A DNA stretch of 64,000 bases, from the NCBI GenBank assembly GCA_963817075.1, contig CAWFMT010000007.1:397900-461899 (forward strand), read 5' to 3'. Shown here in pieces: positions 43,077 to 52,434 of this stretch. The DNA comes from DASPKM01 sp963817075. Its GTDB lineage: Bacteria; Bacteroidota; Bacteroidia; Chitinophagales; Chitinophagaceae. The notes under the pieces were generated by a model. That model was not told where the DNA came from, searched no databases, and was given only the letters and a program-made list of their open reading frames with translations. The translations under genes and the position numbers were made by a program. Within the stretch, counting starts at the first letter, position 1; each line of letters opens with the position of its first letter.

Positions 43077-43669
43077 TCTACGAATTCAAAGGGTTTAAGC
43101 CCGTGATCCACGAAAGTAGTTTTGTACACCCGCAAGCTTGTGTGACCGGCAATGTTATTATTGGAAAGAATGTTTACGTAGGTCCTGGTGCTGCTTTGAG
43201 GGGAGATTGGGGCGGAATAGTAATTGAAGATGGTTGCAATATTCAGGAAAATTGTACTATTCATATGTTTCCTGGCTTGACTGTTCTCTTGAAAGAAGGA
43301 GCACACATTGGACATGGAGCCATTATTCATGGATCAATTATTGGCAGGAACTGTTTGATCGGAATGAATAGTGTTATTATGGACAAGGTTGAATTGGCTG
43401 ATGAATGCATTGTTGGTGCCTTGAGTTTTATCAGATCAGATGAGAAGTACCCTGCAAGGAGTCTGATTGCAGGGAACCCAGCCCGGGTAATCCGCCAGGT
43501 AAGTGATGAAATGATTCAGTGGAAGTCGGATGGTACAAAGCTTTATCAATCCTTGCCCGCAGAAATGTTTGATACCTGGAAAGAATGTATACCATTGAGG
43601 AAACCCGAAAAGGATCGGCCATCACAGGAAAGACTATATGAAACCTGGAGAGAAATAAAGAAAGATTAG
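43073..43669 (+). CDS. paaY: PaaY, gamma-carbonic-anhydrase-like hexapeptide protein
   Basis: A 198-residue left-handed beta-helix protein: HPQACVTGNVIIGKNVYVGPGAALRGDWGGIVIEDGCNIQENCTIHMF, the zinc-histidine segment HIGHGAIIHGSIIGRNCLIGMN, and SLIAGNPARVIR. The match to PaaY is good (a thioesterase for blocked 2-hydroxycyclohepta-1,4,6-triene-1-formyl-CoA or related esters). Start is the ATG overlapping paaI; the longer frame from 43,040 reads into paaI. obg follows with only one base between. Confidence 0.9.
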   Translation: MIYEFKGFKPVIHESSFVHPQACVTGNVIIGKNVYVGPGAALRGDWGGIVIEDGCNIQENCTIHMFPGLTVLLKEGAHIGHGAIIHGSIIGRNCLIGMNSVIMDKVELADECIVGALSFIRSDEKYPARSLIAGNPARVIRQVSDEMIQWKSDGTKLYQSLPAEMFDTWKECIPLRKPEKDRPSQERLYETWREIKKD

Positions 43670-43670
43670 A

Positions 43671-44669
43671 ATGGAAAAGACAAATTTTATTGATTACATA
43701 CGCATTTATTGTAAGAGCGGACATGGTGGTGCAGGAAGCAAACACTTTATGCGAACAAAGTTCAATCCTACTGCCGGTCCTGATGGAGGCGATGGAGGCC
43801 GCGGAGGACACATCATTCTCCGTGGAAACAAAAATACCTGGACATTATTGCACCTCCGGTATTACAAGAATGTTCATGCAGAAAATGGTGAAGGAGGTAG
43901 CGGAAATAATTGTACTGGAAGAAGCGGGAAAGATGTAATAATTGATGTGCCGCTTGGCACGATTGCAAGAGATGAACTAAAGGGCGAAAAAGAAGTTGAG
44001 ATCCTGGAAGATGGTCAGGAAATTGTTTGGATAAAAGGGGGCAGAGGAGGTTTGGGAAATGCAAGTTTCGCGACTCCAACTAATCAGGCTCCCGAACATG
44101 CCCAACCTGGTGAACCTGGGCATGAGGGATGGAAAGTTCTCGAATTGAAAGTTCTTGCTGATGTTGGACTGGTTGGATTCCCAAATGCGGGAAAGTCTAC
44201 GCTTTTATCAGTGATAACTGCTGCAAAGCCAAAAATTGCTTCCTACGCATTCACAACTCTTACTCCTCAATTAGGTATGGTTGAATACCGTGAGGGCAGG
44301 TCTTTTTGTGTTGCAGACCTTCCGGGAATTATAGAAGGCGCAGCTGAAGGAAAAGGCCTCGGTCATCGATTCTTAAGGCATATCGAAAGAAATCCAGTAT
44401 TACTCTTCCTTCTTCCGGCAGATAGCAATGACCATAAAAAAGAATACGAAACTCTTCTCTCTGAACTGGAAAAATATAACCCGGAATTGATGCATAAACA
44501 GTTCCTGATCGCTATCAGCAAGAGTGATATGCTGGATGATGAGCTAAAATCCGCGATCGTTGCTGAGCTTCCCGCACATATTCCTCATATTTTTATTTCC
44601 TCTCTCACTGGAAACGGACTTACGGAGTTGAAAGACCTTCTATGGAAGACATTAAATGCATCAAATTGA
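43671..44669 (+). CDS. obg: GTPase Obg/CgtA
   Basis: A 332-residue Obg GTPase: glycine-rich N-terminal Obg domain (IYCKSGHGGAGSKHFMRTKFNPTAGPDGGDGGRGG), G1 GFPNAGKSTLLS, G3 DLPGIIEGAAEGKGLGHRFLRH, G4 ISKSDML. There is no C-terminal OCT domain, which is normal outside some Firmicutes. Obg helps 50S assembly and the stress response. It is unusual to find it one base behind paaY, so it is probably read from the phenylacetate operon, from its own internal promoter, or both. Confidence 0.95.
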   Translation: MEKTNFIDYIRIYCKSGHGGAGSKHFMRTKFNPTAGPDGGDGGRGGHIILRGNKNTWTLLHLRYYKNVHAENGEGGSGNNCTGRSGKDVIIDVPLGTIARDELKGEKEVEILEDGQEIVWIKGGRGGLGNASFATPTNQAPEHAQPGEPGHEGWKVLELKVLADVGLVGFPNAGKSTLLSVITAAKPKIASYAFTTLTPQLGMVEYREGRSFCVADLPGIIEGAAEGKGLGHRFLRHIERNPVLLFLLPADSNDHKKEYETLLSELEKYNPELMHKQFLIAISKSDMLDDELKSAIVAELPAHIPHIFISSLTGNGLTELKDLLWKTLNASN

Positions 44670-44738
44670 ACAATACTTCCTTACGGTATTGCATCATTCC
44701 ACGAAGAGAACTAGCTTTATCCTGAAAACCCCTCAAAT

Positions 44739-45497
44739 ATGAACCGTAATCTGATTTCAGTTTGCTTTGCCCTATTACTTTTTTCATTTGGCTTCTCGCA
44801 GAACGACCGACCACTCACCAAGGTGATGGAATTGCCTATGGCAAAAGAAGGAGGAAGGAATGGTGCCTTTGTTGTTCATGACAAAGTAAAAAATCTCTAT
44901 TATGCAGCAATGGCTGGTAATGCATCTTTTCCCTTCGGTGTTTTTGATGGTAATGGTAAAGTGATTGATACAACTTTGAAATGTGGAGCCGATCTACGAG
45001 GAGGCTGGCTGGATGGCGGTGGCATGGGACTCATGTGCAATGAATATGGTGGCACGCGTATTATTGGCTATAAGATGCTGGAGAATGGTGTGCCCTTTGA
45101 TACCACTATAATTTTTGACGATATGGAGTTGCCTGAACATTCTGTGGGCTTTTATGATGATGAGAAAGAACGCGTTCTTTTCCTCGAAGGTAATTCAGTA
45201 ATATGTGTGGATGACTTGTTTTATCTCGAAGACAGCAGCTTCAAATTTGAATTGCCTGGCGGGCGAATCTTCAATGGAACATCAATTATAACAACCAAAG
45301 GAATGAGCAATTATTATGGATTGTTGAATGTGGACGATAAGGTTGTTTACTTATTTGACAAGACCACATTACAGGAAAAGGGAAGGTTGTTATTTCCACC
45401 TAATGCGCCTGTAGCAGAACGCTTTAATTTTTCCTATGCCAATGGAATATTTTGGCTTTTTGATATGACGGCAAGGAAATGGATTGGATATAAATAA
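44739..45497 (+). CDS. Secreted protein of unknown function
   Basis: A 252-residue protein with a signal peptide (LISVCFALLLFSFGFSQ). The mature part is repetitive beta-rich sequence with Gly-rich turns (GGRNGAFVVHDKVKNLYYAAMAGNASFPFGVFDGNGKVIDTT), suggesting a propeller-like fold. I recognise no family. It follows obg by 69 bp. Confidence 0.75.
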   Translation: MNRNLISVCFALLLFSFGFSQNDRPLTKVMELPMAKEGGRNGAFVVHDKVKNLYYAAMAGNASFPFGVFDGNGKVIDTTLKCGADLRGGWLDGGGMGLMCNEYGGTRIIGYKMLENGVPFDTTIIFDDMELPEHSVGFYDDEKERVLFLEGNSVICVDDLFYLEDSSFKFELPGGRIFNGTSIITTKGMSNYYGLLNVDDKVVYLFDKTTLQEKGRLLFPPNAPVAERFNFSYANGIFWLFDMTARKWIGYK

Positions 45498-45815
45498 TCA
45501 GAATTTAACTGCTGTCCCACTGGCGCTCACCATGAGCATGCTACCGTTTGCGCCAACGGTTTCATAATCCAGGTCGATTCCAACTATTGCATCAGCGCCC
45601 ATTGACTGAGCACGTTGAATTAATTCTGACATCGCATATTGCTTTGCTTCATCTAGGACCCGTTCATAGGTTCCGCTTCTTCCTCCGAAAAAGTCGCGCA
45701 AGCCACCTAAGATGTCTTTAAAAAAATTTGCTCCTATTATGGTTTGAGATGTGACAACTCCCAGATATTGAGTAATTGGACGGCCTTCTATATTTGGAGT
45801 GGTGGTTAAGATCAT
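45498..45815 (-). CDS. YbjQ/UPF0145 family protein
   Basis: A 105-residue protein of the YbjQ (DUF74) family: MILTTTPNIEGRPITQYLGVVTSQTIIGANFFKDILGGLRDFFGGRSGTYERVLDEA, AQSMGADAIVGIDLDYETVG, and MLMVSASGTAV. Function unknown, full length, cytoplasmic. It is immediately convergent with the preceding gene: the stops are adjacent. Confidence 0.93.
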   Translation of the reverse strand: MILTTTPNIEGRPITQYLGVVTSQTIIGANFFKDILGGLRDFFGGRSGTYERVLDEAKQYAMSELIQRAQSMGADAIVGIDLDYETVGANGSMLMVSASGTAVKF

Positions 45816-45875
45816 GCCTATCGTTTAACGCTCAAAAATAATCTGCTCCGGCATATAGAAAAATAAAATTCCTTA

Positions 45876-46070
45876 AACCCTGTCAGCGGTCGAAGCGAAG
45901 CGAAGACCCTGACAGGGTCCTTTAATCTCCAAGATCAAAAAAAACGAAGACCCTGACAGGGGTGTCCATAAATCTTAGACTTAAATCTTTAAAAGATCTA
46001 ATAGGTTTCCGGAATATCGTAAACCAAAATAAAAAGGAGGACCCTGACAGGGTATCCCCCTGCCAGGGTC
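45876..46070. repeat. Array of ACCCTGACAGGGT palindromes, right of YbjQ
   Basis: GACCCTGACAGGGTC at 45,905-45,919, further copies at 45,949-45,963 and 46,040-46,053, and a variant CCCTGCCAGGGTC at 46,058-46,070. The first is preceded by CCCTGTCAGCGGTC and GAAGCGAAGCGAAG, as in the array at 48,837. The last copies are just past the stop of the gene at 46,077. Confidence 0.85.
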
Positions 46071-46076
46071 TGGTTT

Positions 46077-48704
46077 TTACTTGAGCAAGAACTTCAAAGT
46101 TTTAATCTCATTGTCGGCGATAAGCCTAACAACATAAGAACCCTTTATTAATGCCCCAACAGTGTACCTGTTATTGGAATCCGGCTTTTGTTCTCTCACA
46201 ATTTTACCTGAAGCATCAATAAACTGAATTTTCCGGAATTTGCTGCTGCCTGTAATTATAATATAGTCGGTGGCAGGATTTGGCCAGACATTTATCAACC
46301 CAGTTCCTTTGAAGTCAATCCGCACGATCTTGCTATAGGTAGCTGTACCATCTTTATCAACCATTTTAAGCCTGTAATAATTGGCCCCATCTTTTGGATT
46401 CGTATCTGCTGCCTCATATTCATTCTTTCCGTTAAACTGTTTTGATTTTATGATAGTCATCCTGTCAAATCGTTGTCCATCCGCGCTTTTTTCAATCTCG
46501 TAGTGTGAGAAAGAAACTTCATTTTCTGTTATCCATTTCAATTTGACCATACTATTTAGTTTGGACGCGTCGAAATTCAACAAATGAACAGGGAGTGCAC
46601 CATTACTTCCAACTCCAAATGGCGAGAACGTTGTTACTGCAGTTGCAGTTCGTGTATAAGGATTTGCTCCGGAAGCAGGAGCAGCTGTGCTCACCAATTC
46701 CCAGGTTGTTCCTGTGTGATGTCCAATATGCGCTTGCGTGCGAACGAATGCAGGATCTTCATCGGATTCATTCCATTGGAAGGTCACATCAACACTTGCT
46801 CCTCCCGTAATGTCAGAAATATTCCATTCCTTATTTACTACAGAATTGTTGAAAGGAGCATGGGTAAAATTATCCTGCACACGAACCGAAAAACTATGTG
46901 TGGCTACGTTGCCATTGCTGATTGTTATAGGTGTGTAAGATGACGCGCTCCCCACTGGAAAAATCTTTGGTGCAGCAGCACCTGTTACACGTAGAACCCC
47001 GGTTCCATTTGTCTGTATATACTTACTGGCAGAATAACCAGTGATACTTCCAGAAACTGAAAGATTGATACTTCCCAGCACCAGATTTCCCGAACTGCCA
47101 CCAAGACTCAATGATGAAACAGAAAGTGTGGCATTGGCATTCACATTTGCTCCATCCTTGAGGATGTTCAAAGTATTCATGGTGATCGAGCTATTCCCGG
47201 AGATTGTTGCCTCGACTGCATTACTCGCAAGAGATGTATTTGATAAATAGACCGTATTTGCATTGAATAAACCTGTATTGGAAAAATTGCGACCAATTGA
47301 AACGACGGTATTGGTAGCCCCTCCCAATGGTAAAATATTTGAAGGATTGTTTAGATCTACTCCTATCCGAAGATTTGAACTGCTTCCCATATTAATGGTC
47401 CCGGAATTCAGAACATTGGTTGCAACAGTTAGAATATTACTTGCATTCAATTGAAGTGTAGAAGTATTATTTACAGATAATGAATTTACTGCACCATTTG
47501 AAACATCAAAGGCAACTGAATGTCCTGATGAAATAATTACATTGTCCGTTGGCGCAGGGACAACTCCTCCTCCCCATGTACTTGCAGTATTCCAATTTCC
47601 ACTTTGTACAGATACTATTGGAAAAGTCCCTGAACTGCCAATGATGAAAGGAGAAAAGGTGGTAACTCCTGTAACTGTTCTTGTATAAGGATTTGATCCA
47701 CTTGCGGCGCCATATGGTGTAATCGGAATCCAATTGCTGCCGTCATATCTAGCAACTGCACAAAGGGACCGGTTAAAAGTCATCGGTGTTTCGTCGCCCA
47801 GGTTCCATTGAAAAGTAAGGTCAACATTTGCGCCTCCCGTAATATCCTGAATATTCCATTCCCTGTTTACTACCGCAGAGCTGCCGGGAGGGGCAGTGAA
47901 TGTATTACTCACCCTCACCGCAAATGTGTGGGTTGATACATTTCCATTGCTGATGACTAATGGCGTATAAGAAGTTGACGTACCGATTGGAATAGTCTTA
48001 GTTGATACGCCGCCACTATATATAATCCTGCCAGTCCCATTGGTGATCATATAAACATTGGCGCTGCCACCACTAATACCGTTCGATTGTACATCAACAT
48101 TGTCAATAATGAACTTCCCACCTCCCGATCCCATATTTAAGTTAGCAGATAAGGTTATAGGAACACTCACCGTAACATTAGCCACGCTATTCTTGAGCAT
48201 TATAATATTGTTGACTGTAAAACTTGCAGACCCACTGATGGCCAGGGGTTGATTACTTATCCCAAGAGCGGCGGTAGCCAAATACAGAAAATAGGAACTA
48301 AGACTGCCATTGTTTACTAGTTGAGCTCCGCCTACAGAGAGAATCGAATTGACGGAACCTGCAAATGTTCCATCGTTGAAGAAACTTCCTCCAACACGAA
48401 ATCCTCCTGCTGCATTATTGTTAATGGTCCCTGAATTGGTTGCATTGTTAGTTATGGTAACTGTTACGCCACTGATGATTAAGGTTCCACCTGCATTGAT
48501 ATTAATAGAACTTGCAGTTGTAGCTGAAGTAACAGTGACTGTATGTCCTGCTGCAATCACCACATCATTCCCTGCACCCGGCGCAGCACCGCCAACCCAG
48601 GTGGCACCAGTACTCCAATTGCCACTACCATTGCTGGTAATGGTCTGACAAATCCCTAGGGAACAAAATCCAATGAAGGCGAGAAAAAGTAGAATTCTTT
48701 TCAT
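46077..48704 (-). CDS. Large secreted T9SS cargo protein with two internal repeats
   Basis: An 875-residue exported protein. Start chosen at 48,704 (MKRILLFLAFIGFCSLGICQ), a clean signal peptide; the frame is open to 48,791, but those 29 codons precede it without function. The body has two repeats of about 370 residues. Each begins GNWSTGATWVGGAAP or GNWNTASTWGGGVVP, runs through a beta-solenoid-like stretch of Asn/Ser/Thr repeats, and ends in a conserved ...VVNREWNIQDITGGA / VVNKEWNISDITGGA and TTFSPF block. Then a fibronectin-like linker (KLKWITENEVSFSHYEIEKS) and a type A T9SS sorting domain (INVWPNPATDYIIITG). Likely a cell-surface adhesin-like protein. ACCCTGACAGGGT arrays lie on both sides. 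Confidence 0.85.
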   Translation of the reverse strand: MKRILLFLAFIGFCSLGICQTITSNGSGNWSTGATWVGGAAPGAGNDVVIAAGHTVTVTSATTASSININAGGTLIISGVTVTITNNATNSGTINNNAAGGFRVGGSFFNDGTFAGSVNSILSVGGAQLVNNGSLSSYFLYLATAALGISNQPLAISGSASFTVNNIIMLKNSVANVTVSVPITLSANLNMGSGGGKFIIDNVDVQSNGISGGSANVYMITNGTGRIIYSGGVSTKTIPIGTSTSYTPLVISNGNVSTHTFAVRVSNTFTAPPGSSAVVNREWNIQDITGGANVDLTFQWNLGDETPMTFNRSLCAVARYDGSNWIPITPYGAASGSNPYTRTVTGVTTFSPFIIGSSGTFPIVSVQSGNWNTASTWGGGVVPAPTDNVIISSGHSVAFDVSNGAVNSLSVNNTSTLQLNASNILTVATNVLNSGTINMGSSSNLRIGVDLNNPSNILPLGGATNTVVSIGRNFSNTGLFNANTVYLSNTSLASNAVEATISGNSSITMNTLNILKDGANVNANATLSVSSLSLGGSSGNLVLGSINLSVSGSITGYSASKYIQTNGTGVLRVTGAAAPKIFPVGSASSYTPITISNGNVATHSFSVRVQDNFTHAPFNNSVVNKEWNISDITGGASVDVTFQWNESDEDPAFVRTQAHIGHHTGTTWELVSTAAPASGANPYTRTATAVTTFSPFGVGSNGALPVHLLNFDASKLNSMVKLKWITENEVSFSHYEIEKSADGQRFDRMTIIKSKQFNGKNEYEAADTNPKDGANYYRLKMVDKDGTATYSKIVRIDFKGTGLINVWPNPATDYIIITGSSKFRKIQFIDASGKIVREQKPDSNNRYTVGALIKGSYVVRLIADNEIKTLKFLLK

Positions 48705-48836
48705 GATTAATGATTTTGAATAGATCTTTCCTGAGTTCAGAACTGATTGGTTCTCCAGTGGGGATTGGCTAAAGCAAATGTGATCATCCAAATGCTCGGT
48801 TTCTATCCTATGAAATGAGGATTTTTGACCCTGTAA

Positions 48837-49023
48837 GCGGTCGAAGCGAAGCGAAGACCCTGACAGGGTCGTTTAATTTCCAAGATCAAAAAAGGAAGCA
48901 TACCCTGACAGGGTCGTTTAATTTCCAAGATCAAAAAAGGAAGCGTACCCTGACAGGGTCGTTGTATACCGCAAATCAAAATATGAAAAGACCCTGTCAG
49001 GTTCTGCGACCGCTGTCAGGGTC
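48837..49023. repeat. Array of ACCCTGACAGGGT palindromes, left of the histidine kinase
   Basis: A 45-bp unit starting ACCCTGACAGGGTCGTTTA occurs at 48,857 and 48,902, with a shortened third copy at 48,947, and ends with CTGTCAGGTT and GCTGTCAGGGTC near 49,023. The left end carries the same GAAGCGAAGCGAAG leader as the array at 45,876. Confidence 0.9.
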
Positions 49024-49068
49024 AAACAAACCCTAATAAATGAGGATAGGTGGCAGTTGCTTACTTTG

Positions 49069-49076
49069 TAGTTTTG
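49069..49076 (+). promoter_or_regulatory. Possible -7 element for the histidine kinase
   Basis: TAGTTTTG fits TAnnTTTG and lies 22 bp before the start codon. A -33 element is not clear. Confidence 0.45.
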
Positions 49077-49098
49077 AAACGTTCACAAATCAATACGC

Positions 49099-51084
49099 AT
49101 GACCCGTATTGCAACAAAATCATTTGGCTTTCTGCTAGCAGGTATTTTATTCTCCTCTTTGACTTATTCACAAGACCGGGAATTAGATAGCTTATTGTCA
49201 GTAATAAAAAGCGCTAAAGGGGATACAAATAAGATTAAGACGTATAAACGTCTCGTTTTTATATTAACTGATGTAAATGCAGACTCGGCCAAAATATATC
49301 TGAGTGAAATGAAATCCTTAAGCGAGAAGTTGAACTATCCCGAAGGAATTATTTATGCAGATGTAAAACTTGCAGAGATCTATAATATGAACGGAGATTT
49401 TGGCGAGGCTATGAAATTAAACAGGAGTAATCTCAACTTCTCAATGCAAAAAGGTACGCCCTACCAGCAGGCAGATGTACATAAAACATTTGCCATGGGA
49501 TATTCAATGCAGGAACAAAATGATTCCGCTCTTTTCCACTATCTGCAAGCCTTGCGCACTTATGAGAATAGCAGCGATAGTCTCAACATGGCCAAGGTGA
49601 TGGTCAATATGGCAATTGTCCACGACAATATGGGCGACCATATAAAAGCCATCGAATATTGTGAAAGATCAAAAAAGATTTTTGCAAGCAAGGACCGGAA
49701 TGCATATCTGGTTACATTAACTAATCTGGCATTATACCAGGCATATGCAAAGGATTTCACCCAATCGGAAAAAAATTATAAAGAAGCCTTGGATTTAGCG
49801 ACCGCGCAAAAAAATTTTAATTCACTCGCTCATATATATTCAGGCCTCGTAGATGTATCCTATTGGCAAAAACAATACGCTCAAATGCTGCCGTATGCCA
49901 GAGCTTTTGAGCAGGTAGCAAAAGATATGGATAATGGTTATGTGATACTGCGGGCCAAGTTGTCAATGGGAAAAGCATTTTTCTTTAACAAGCAATTTGA
50001 TGAGGCTGAAAAATATTTCAAGGATGGACTAAAACTTAGCGACCAATTAGAAGATAATCCACTCTTGAAGGATATCTATGGCATGTATTCATATTTGGTA
50101 TTGAAAAAATATGATATCGAAGAATTTGCTGCATACCGGCAAAAAATAGATTCCCTGACAGCTTTGGAAAATAAAGAATTCATAACAAGGAATACAAAAG
50201 AATTAGAGACTCGTTATGAAACAGAAAAAAAAGATTCGCAACTAAAACTTCAGGCATCGAATATCAGGCAAAAACAGCTTTGGAATTATTTATTGGCTGG
50301 TGCAATTCTCGCCCTTTGTGTTATCGGATTTGTTTCATTCAAAGGATACAGGAACAGACAACAATTACTCCGCAAGGAAAAGGACCTGGCTGATAAAGAA
50401 ATCACCCGACTCCAACAGGAGAAGCAACTTTCGGCAACCCAGGCAGTACTGCAAGGACAGGATGAAGAAAGAAGTCGGCTTGCTAAGGATTTACACGATG
50501 GACTTGGAGGCATGCTCAGTGGAATTAAATTCTCATTTCGAAATATGAAAGAAAATATGGTAATGACCCCGGACAACCAGCAGGCTTTCGCAAGAAATAT
50601 GGATATGCTGGACGGTATTATTCAAGAATTGAGAAGGGTTGCGCATAATATGATGCCCGAATCCCTGATCAAGTTCGGATTGGATGCCGCTCTCCTGGAC
50701 ATGGTTAATTACATTCGGCAAACAGGTGTTTTAAAAGTCGAATACCAGAGCCTTGGTGTACAAAATCTTTCCATTGACCAGAATATTGCTGTGAACATCT
50801 ACCGTATCATACAGGAACTGCTTAATAATGTGATTAAGCATTCCAAAGCTACCGAAGCCCTGGTGCAGGTAGTTTACAACAAAGGGTTGTTTTCAATTAC
50901 CGTAGAAGATAATGGGTCTGGTTTTGATACTGCGATCCTGCAAGGAATTAATAGGGAAAAACCAGGTATGGGTTGGATGAATATTAAGAATCGCATAGAT
51001 TCAATGAAGGGCAATGTAGATATTCAATCATCCTCTGAAAAAGGAAGTTCTGTACTAATAGAATTTAATTTAGGTGAAGCATGA
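49099..51084 (+). CDS. Sensor histidine kinase with TPR sensor region (NarX/LuxR-system type)
   Basis: A 661-residue kinase: signal peptide, a periplasmic region of tetratricopeptide-like repeats (residues about 30-340, for example ALFHYLQALRTYENSSDSLNMAKVMVNMA), one transmembrane helix (LLAGAILALCVIGFVSF), and a coiled coil (EKDLADKEITRLQQEKQL). The HisKA_3 phosphoacceptor follows in EERSRLAKDLHDGLGGMLSG (His about 466), then a HATPase with NIYRIIQELLNNVIKH and GMGWMNIKNRIDSMKG. This is the standard Bacteroidota partner of a LuxR-type regulator. The response regulator gene overlaps its stop by 4 bases. Confidence 0.93.
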   Translation: MTRIATKSFGFLLAGILFSSLTYSQDRELDSLLSVIKSAKGDTNKIKTYKRLVFILTDVNADSAKIYLSEMKSLSEKLNYPEGIIYADVKLAEIYNMNGDFGEAMKLNRSNLNFSMQKGTPYQQADVHKTFAMGYSMQEQNDSALFHYLQALRTYENSSDSLNMAKVMVNMAIVHDNMGDHIKAIEYCERSKKIFASKDRNAYLVTLTNLALYQAYAKDFTQSEKNYKEALDLATAQKNFNSLAHIYSGLVDVSYWQKQYAQMLPYARAFEQVAKDMDNGYVILRAKLSMGKAFFFNKQFDEAEKYFKDGLKLSDQLEDNPLLKDIYGMYSYLVLKKYDIEEFAAYRQKIDSLTALENKEFITRNTKELETRYETEKKDSQLKLQASNIRQKQLWNYLLAGAILALCVIGFVSFKGYRNRQQLLRKEKDLADKEITRLQQEKQLSATQAVLQGQDEERSRLAKDLHDGLGGMLSGIKFSFRNMKENMVMTPDNQQAFARNMDMLDGIIQELRRVAHNMMPESLIKFGLDAALLDMVNYIRQTGVLKVEYQSLGVQNLSIDQNIAVNIYRIIQELLNNVIKHSKATEALVQVVYNKGLFSITVEDNGSGFDTAILQGINREKPGMGWMNIKNRIDSMKGNVDIQSSSEKGSSVLIEFNLGEA

Positions 51085-51710
51085 TCAAACTTTTTATTGT
51101 TGACGATCATTACATGGTGATTGAAGGAGTTCATTCCATGATGCAATCTGAACGGAAGATCGAATGGATGGGTCATGCCACCAATGCGGAATCATGTCTT
51201 TTCTTCCTGAAAAACCACAAGCCTGATATTATCCTTATGGATATAAGTATGCCAGGCAAGAGTGGAATTGAATTATGCAAGGAAGTAAAAGAACTTTTTC
51301 CTGAGATATATATAATTGCATTAAGCACCTTCAACCAGGTGAGCTACATCAGCAAGATGATGGAAAATGGCGCTAGTGGCTATGTACTAAAGAATGCTTC
51401 AAAAGAGGAATTAATGCTCGCCATAGAAACAGCTTGTAAGGGAAAGGAATTTCTAAGTTTCGAAGCAGCAACTGCAATGAGAAAAAGCAGTTCAGAACAA
51501 CAGATAATCCTTACCAGGAGAGAAAAGGAAGTACTTCAATTGGTGGGTGAAGGGTTTACTAATCCAGAAATAGCTGAAAAATTATTTATCAGTCTCACGA
51601 CTGTTATATCTCACCGAAAAAATATTCTTGAAAAATTTAAAGTAAATAATACCGCCATCCTTATTAAAAAGGCCTATGAGGGTGGATATATTGGGAATGG
51701 GAAAATTTAA
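51081..51710 (+). CDS. NarL/LuxR family response regulator
   Basis: A 209-residue regulator: receiver domain with the phosphorylated Asp54 in DIILMDISMPGKSG, the Thr/Ser switch in IIALSTFNQ, the Lys in GYVLKNASKEEL, and a LuxR-type helix-turn-helix (TRREKEVLQLVGEGFTNPEIAEKLFISLTTVISHRKNILEKF). It overlaps the kinase stop by ATGA and forms a two-gene system with it. The targets are unknown; the cognate signal is sensed by the TPR region of the kinase. Confidence 0.95.
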   Translation: MIKLFIVDDHYMVIEGVHSMMQSERKIEWMGHATNAESCLFFLKNHKPDIILMDISMPGKSGIELCKEVKELFPEIYIIALSTFNQVSYISKMMENGASGYVLKNASKEELMLAIETACKGKEFLSFEAATAMRKSSSEQQIILTRREKEVLQLVGEGFTNPEIAEKLFISLTTVISHRKNILEKFKVNNTAILIKKAYEGGYIGNGKI

Positions 51711-51840
51711 AAATGAATAGAATGCCCAAACTAACAACTTTCAATGCTCAATTTTCAGGTATGAAGTTTTGCATTGAACATTGAGCGTTGAAAATTGAAA
51801 ATCTTCTCTTTCTTTCCGCTCTCAAACTTCAGACTTCTGT

Positions 51841-52142
51841 TATAGACCTCACCCCTTACCCCTCTCCGAAGGAGAGGGGAATGAAGAACATTCAAATAGG
51901 AAATTATCTCTTCTTTTCCGCTCTCAGACTTCAGACTTCCTTTAGGGGGAGCAATAATGTTTTCTTTCCCTCTCCGCGAAGTGAGACGAGATGAGGAAGA
52001 TTTTCAGTTCTGAGTAATTTTGAGCATTGAATATTGAGAGTTGAAAATTATTTCTTCCTTTCCGACCTCCGACTTCAGACTTCAGTCTTCAGACTTCCGT
52101 TATAGACCTCACCCCTTACCCCTCTCCGAAGGAGAGGGGAAT
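51841..52142. repeat. Gene-free gap with two copies of a CTCTCCGAAGGAGAG repeat
   Basis: A 42-bp stretch starting TATAGACCTCACCCCTTACC with an inverted CTCTCCGAAGGAGAG core occurs at 51,841-51,882 and again at 52,101-52,142. Between and around are short shared pieces such as CTTCAGACTTC and GACTTCCGTT. The gap 51,711-52,434 contains no gene that I can support. Confidence 0.8.
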
Positions 52143-52434
52143 AAAACACTTTAATGCACTTTCCGCTCTCCTCTCTCGACCTCGCTCTTTCCAATGGGTG
52201 GCTCGCGAAGCGAGACGGGTGAGGAAGATTTTCGGTTCTTAATTAATTATTGAACATTGAGAGTTGAAAATTCTTCTCTTCTTTCCGCCCTGAGACTTCC
52301 GACCTCCGACTTCCATCAACTTTTAAAGAATGTTTTACATTCCTCTCCCGCACTTGATGCAACCAATCGCATTTCCTATATTTCTATCTAAAGGAGCCTA
52401 ATGAGCAGCATTTCTGTAGGTTTGCGCTCCGAAA

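Noticed and set aside
48857..48990. CRISPR-like spacing of the 45-bp units
   Set aside because: The units are identical throughout with no variable spacers, and there are no cas genes; it is a plain tandem repeat.
48815..49036. A 73-residue frame with the repeated words LTGSFNFQDQKRK
   Set aside because: It is the translation of the 45-bp ACCCTGACAGGGT tandem repeat, has no start signals and no protein character.
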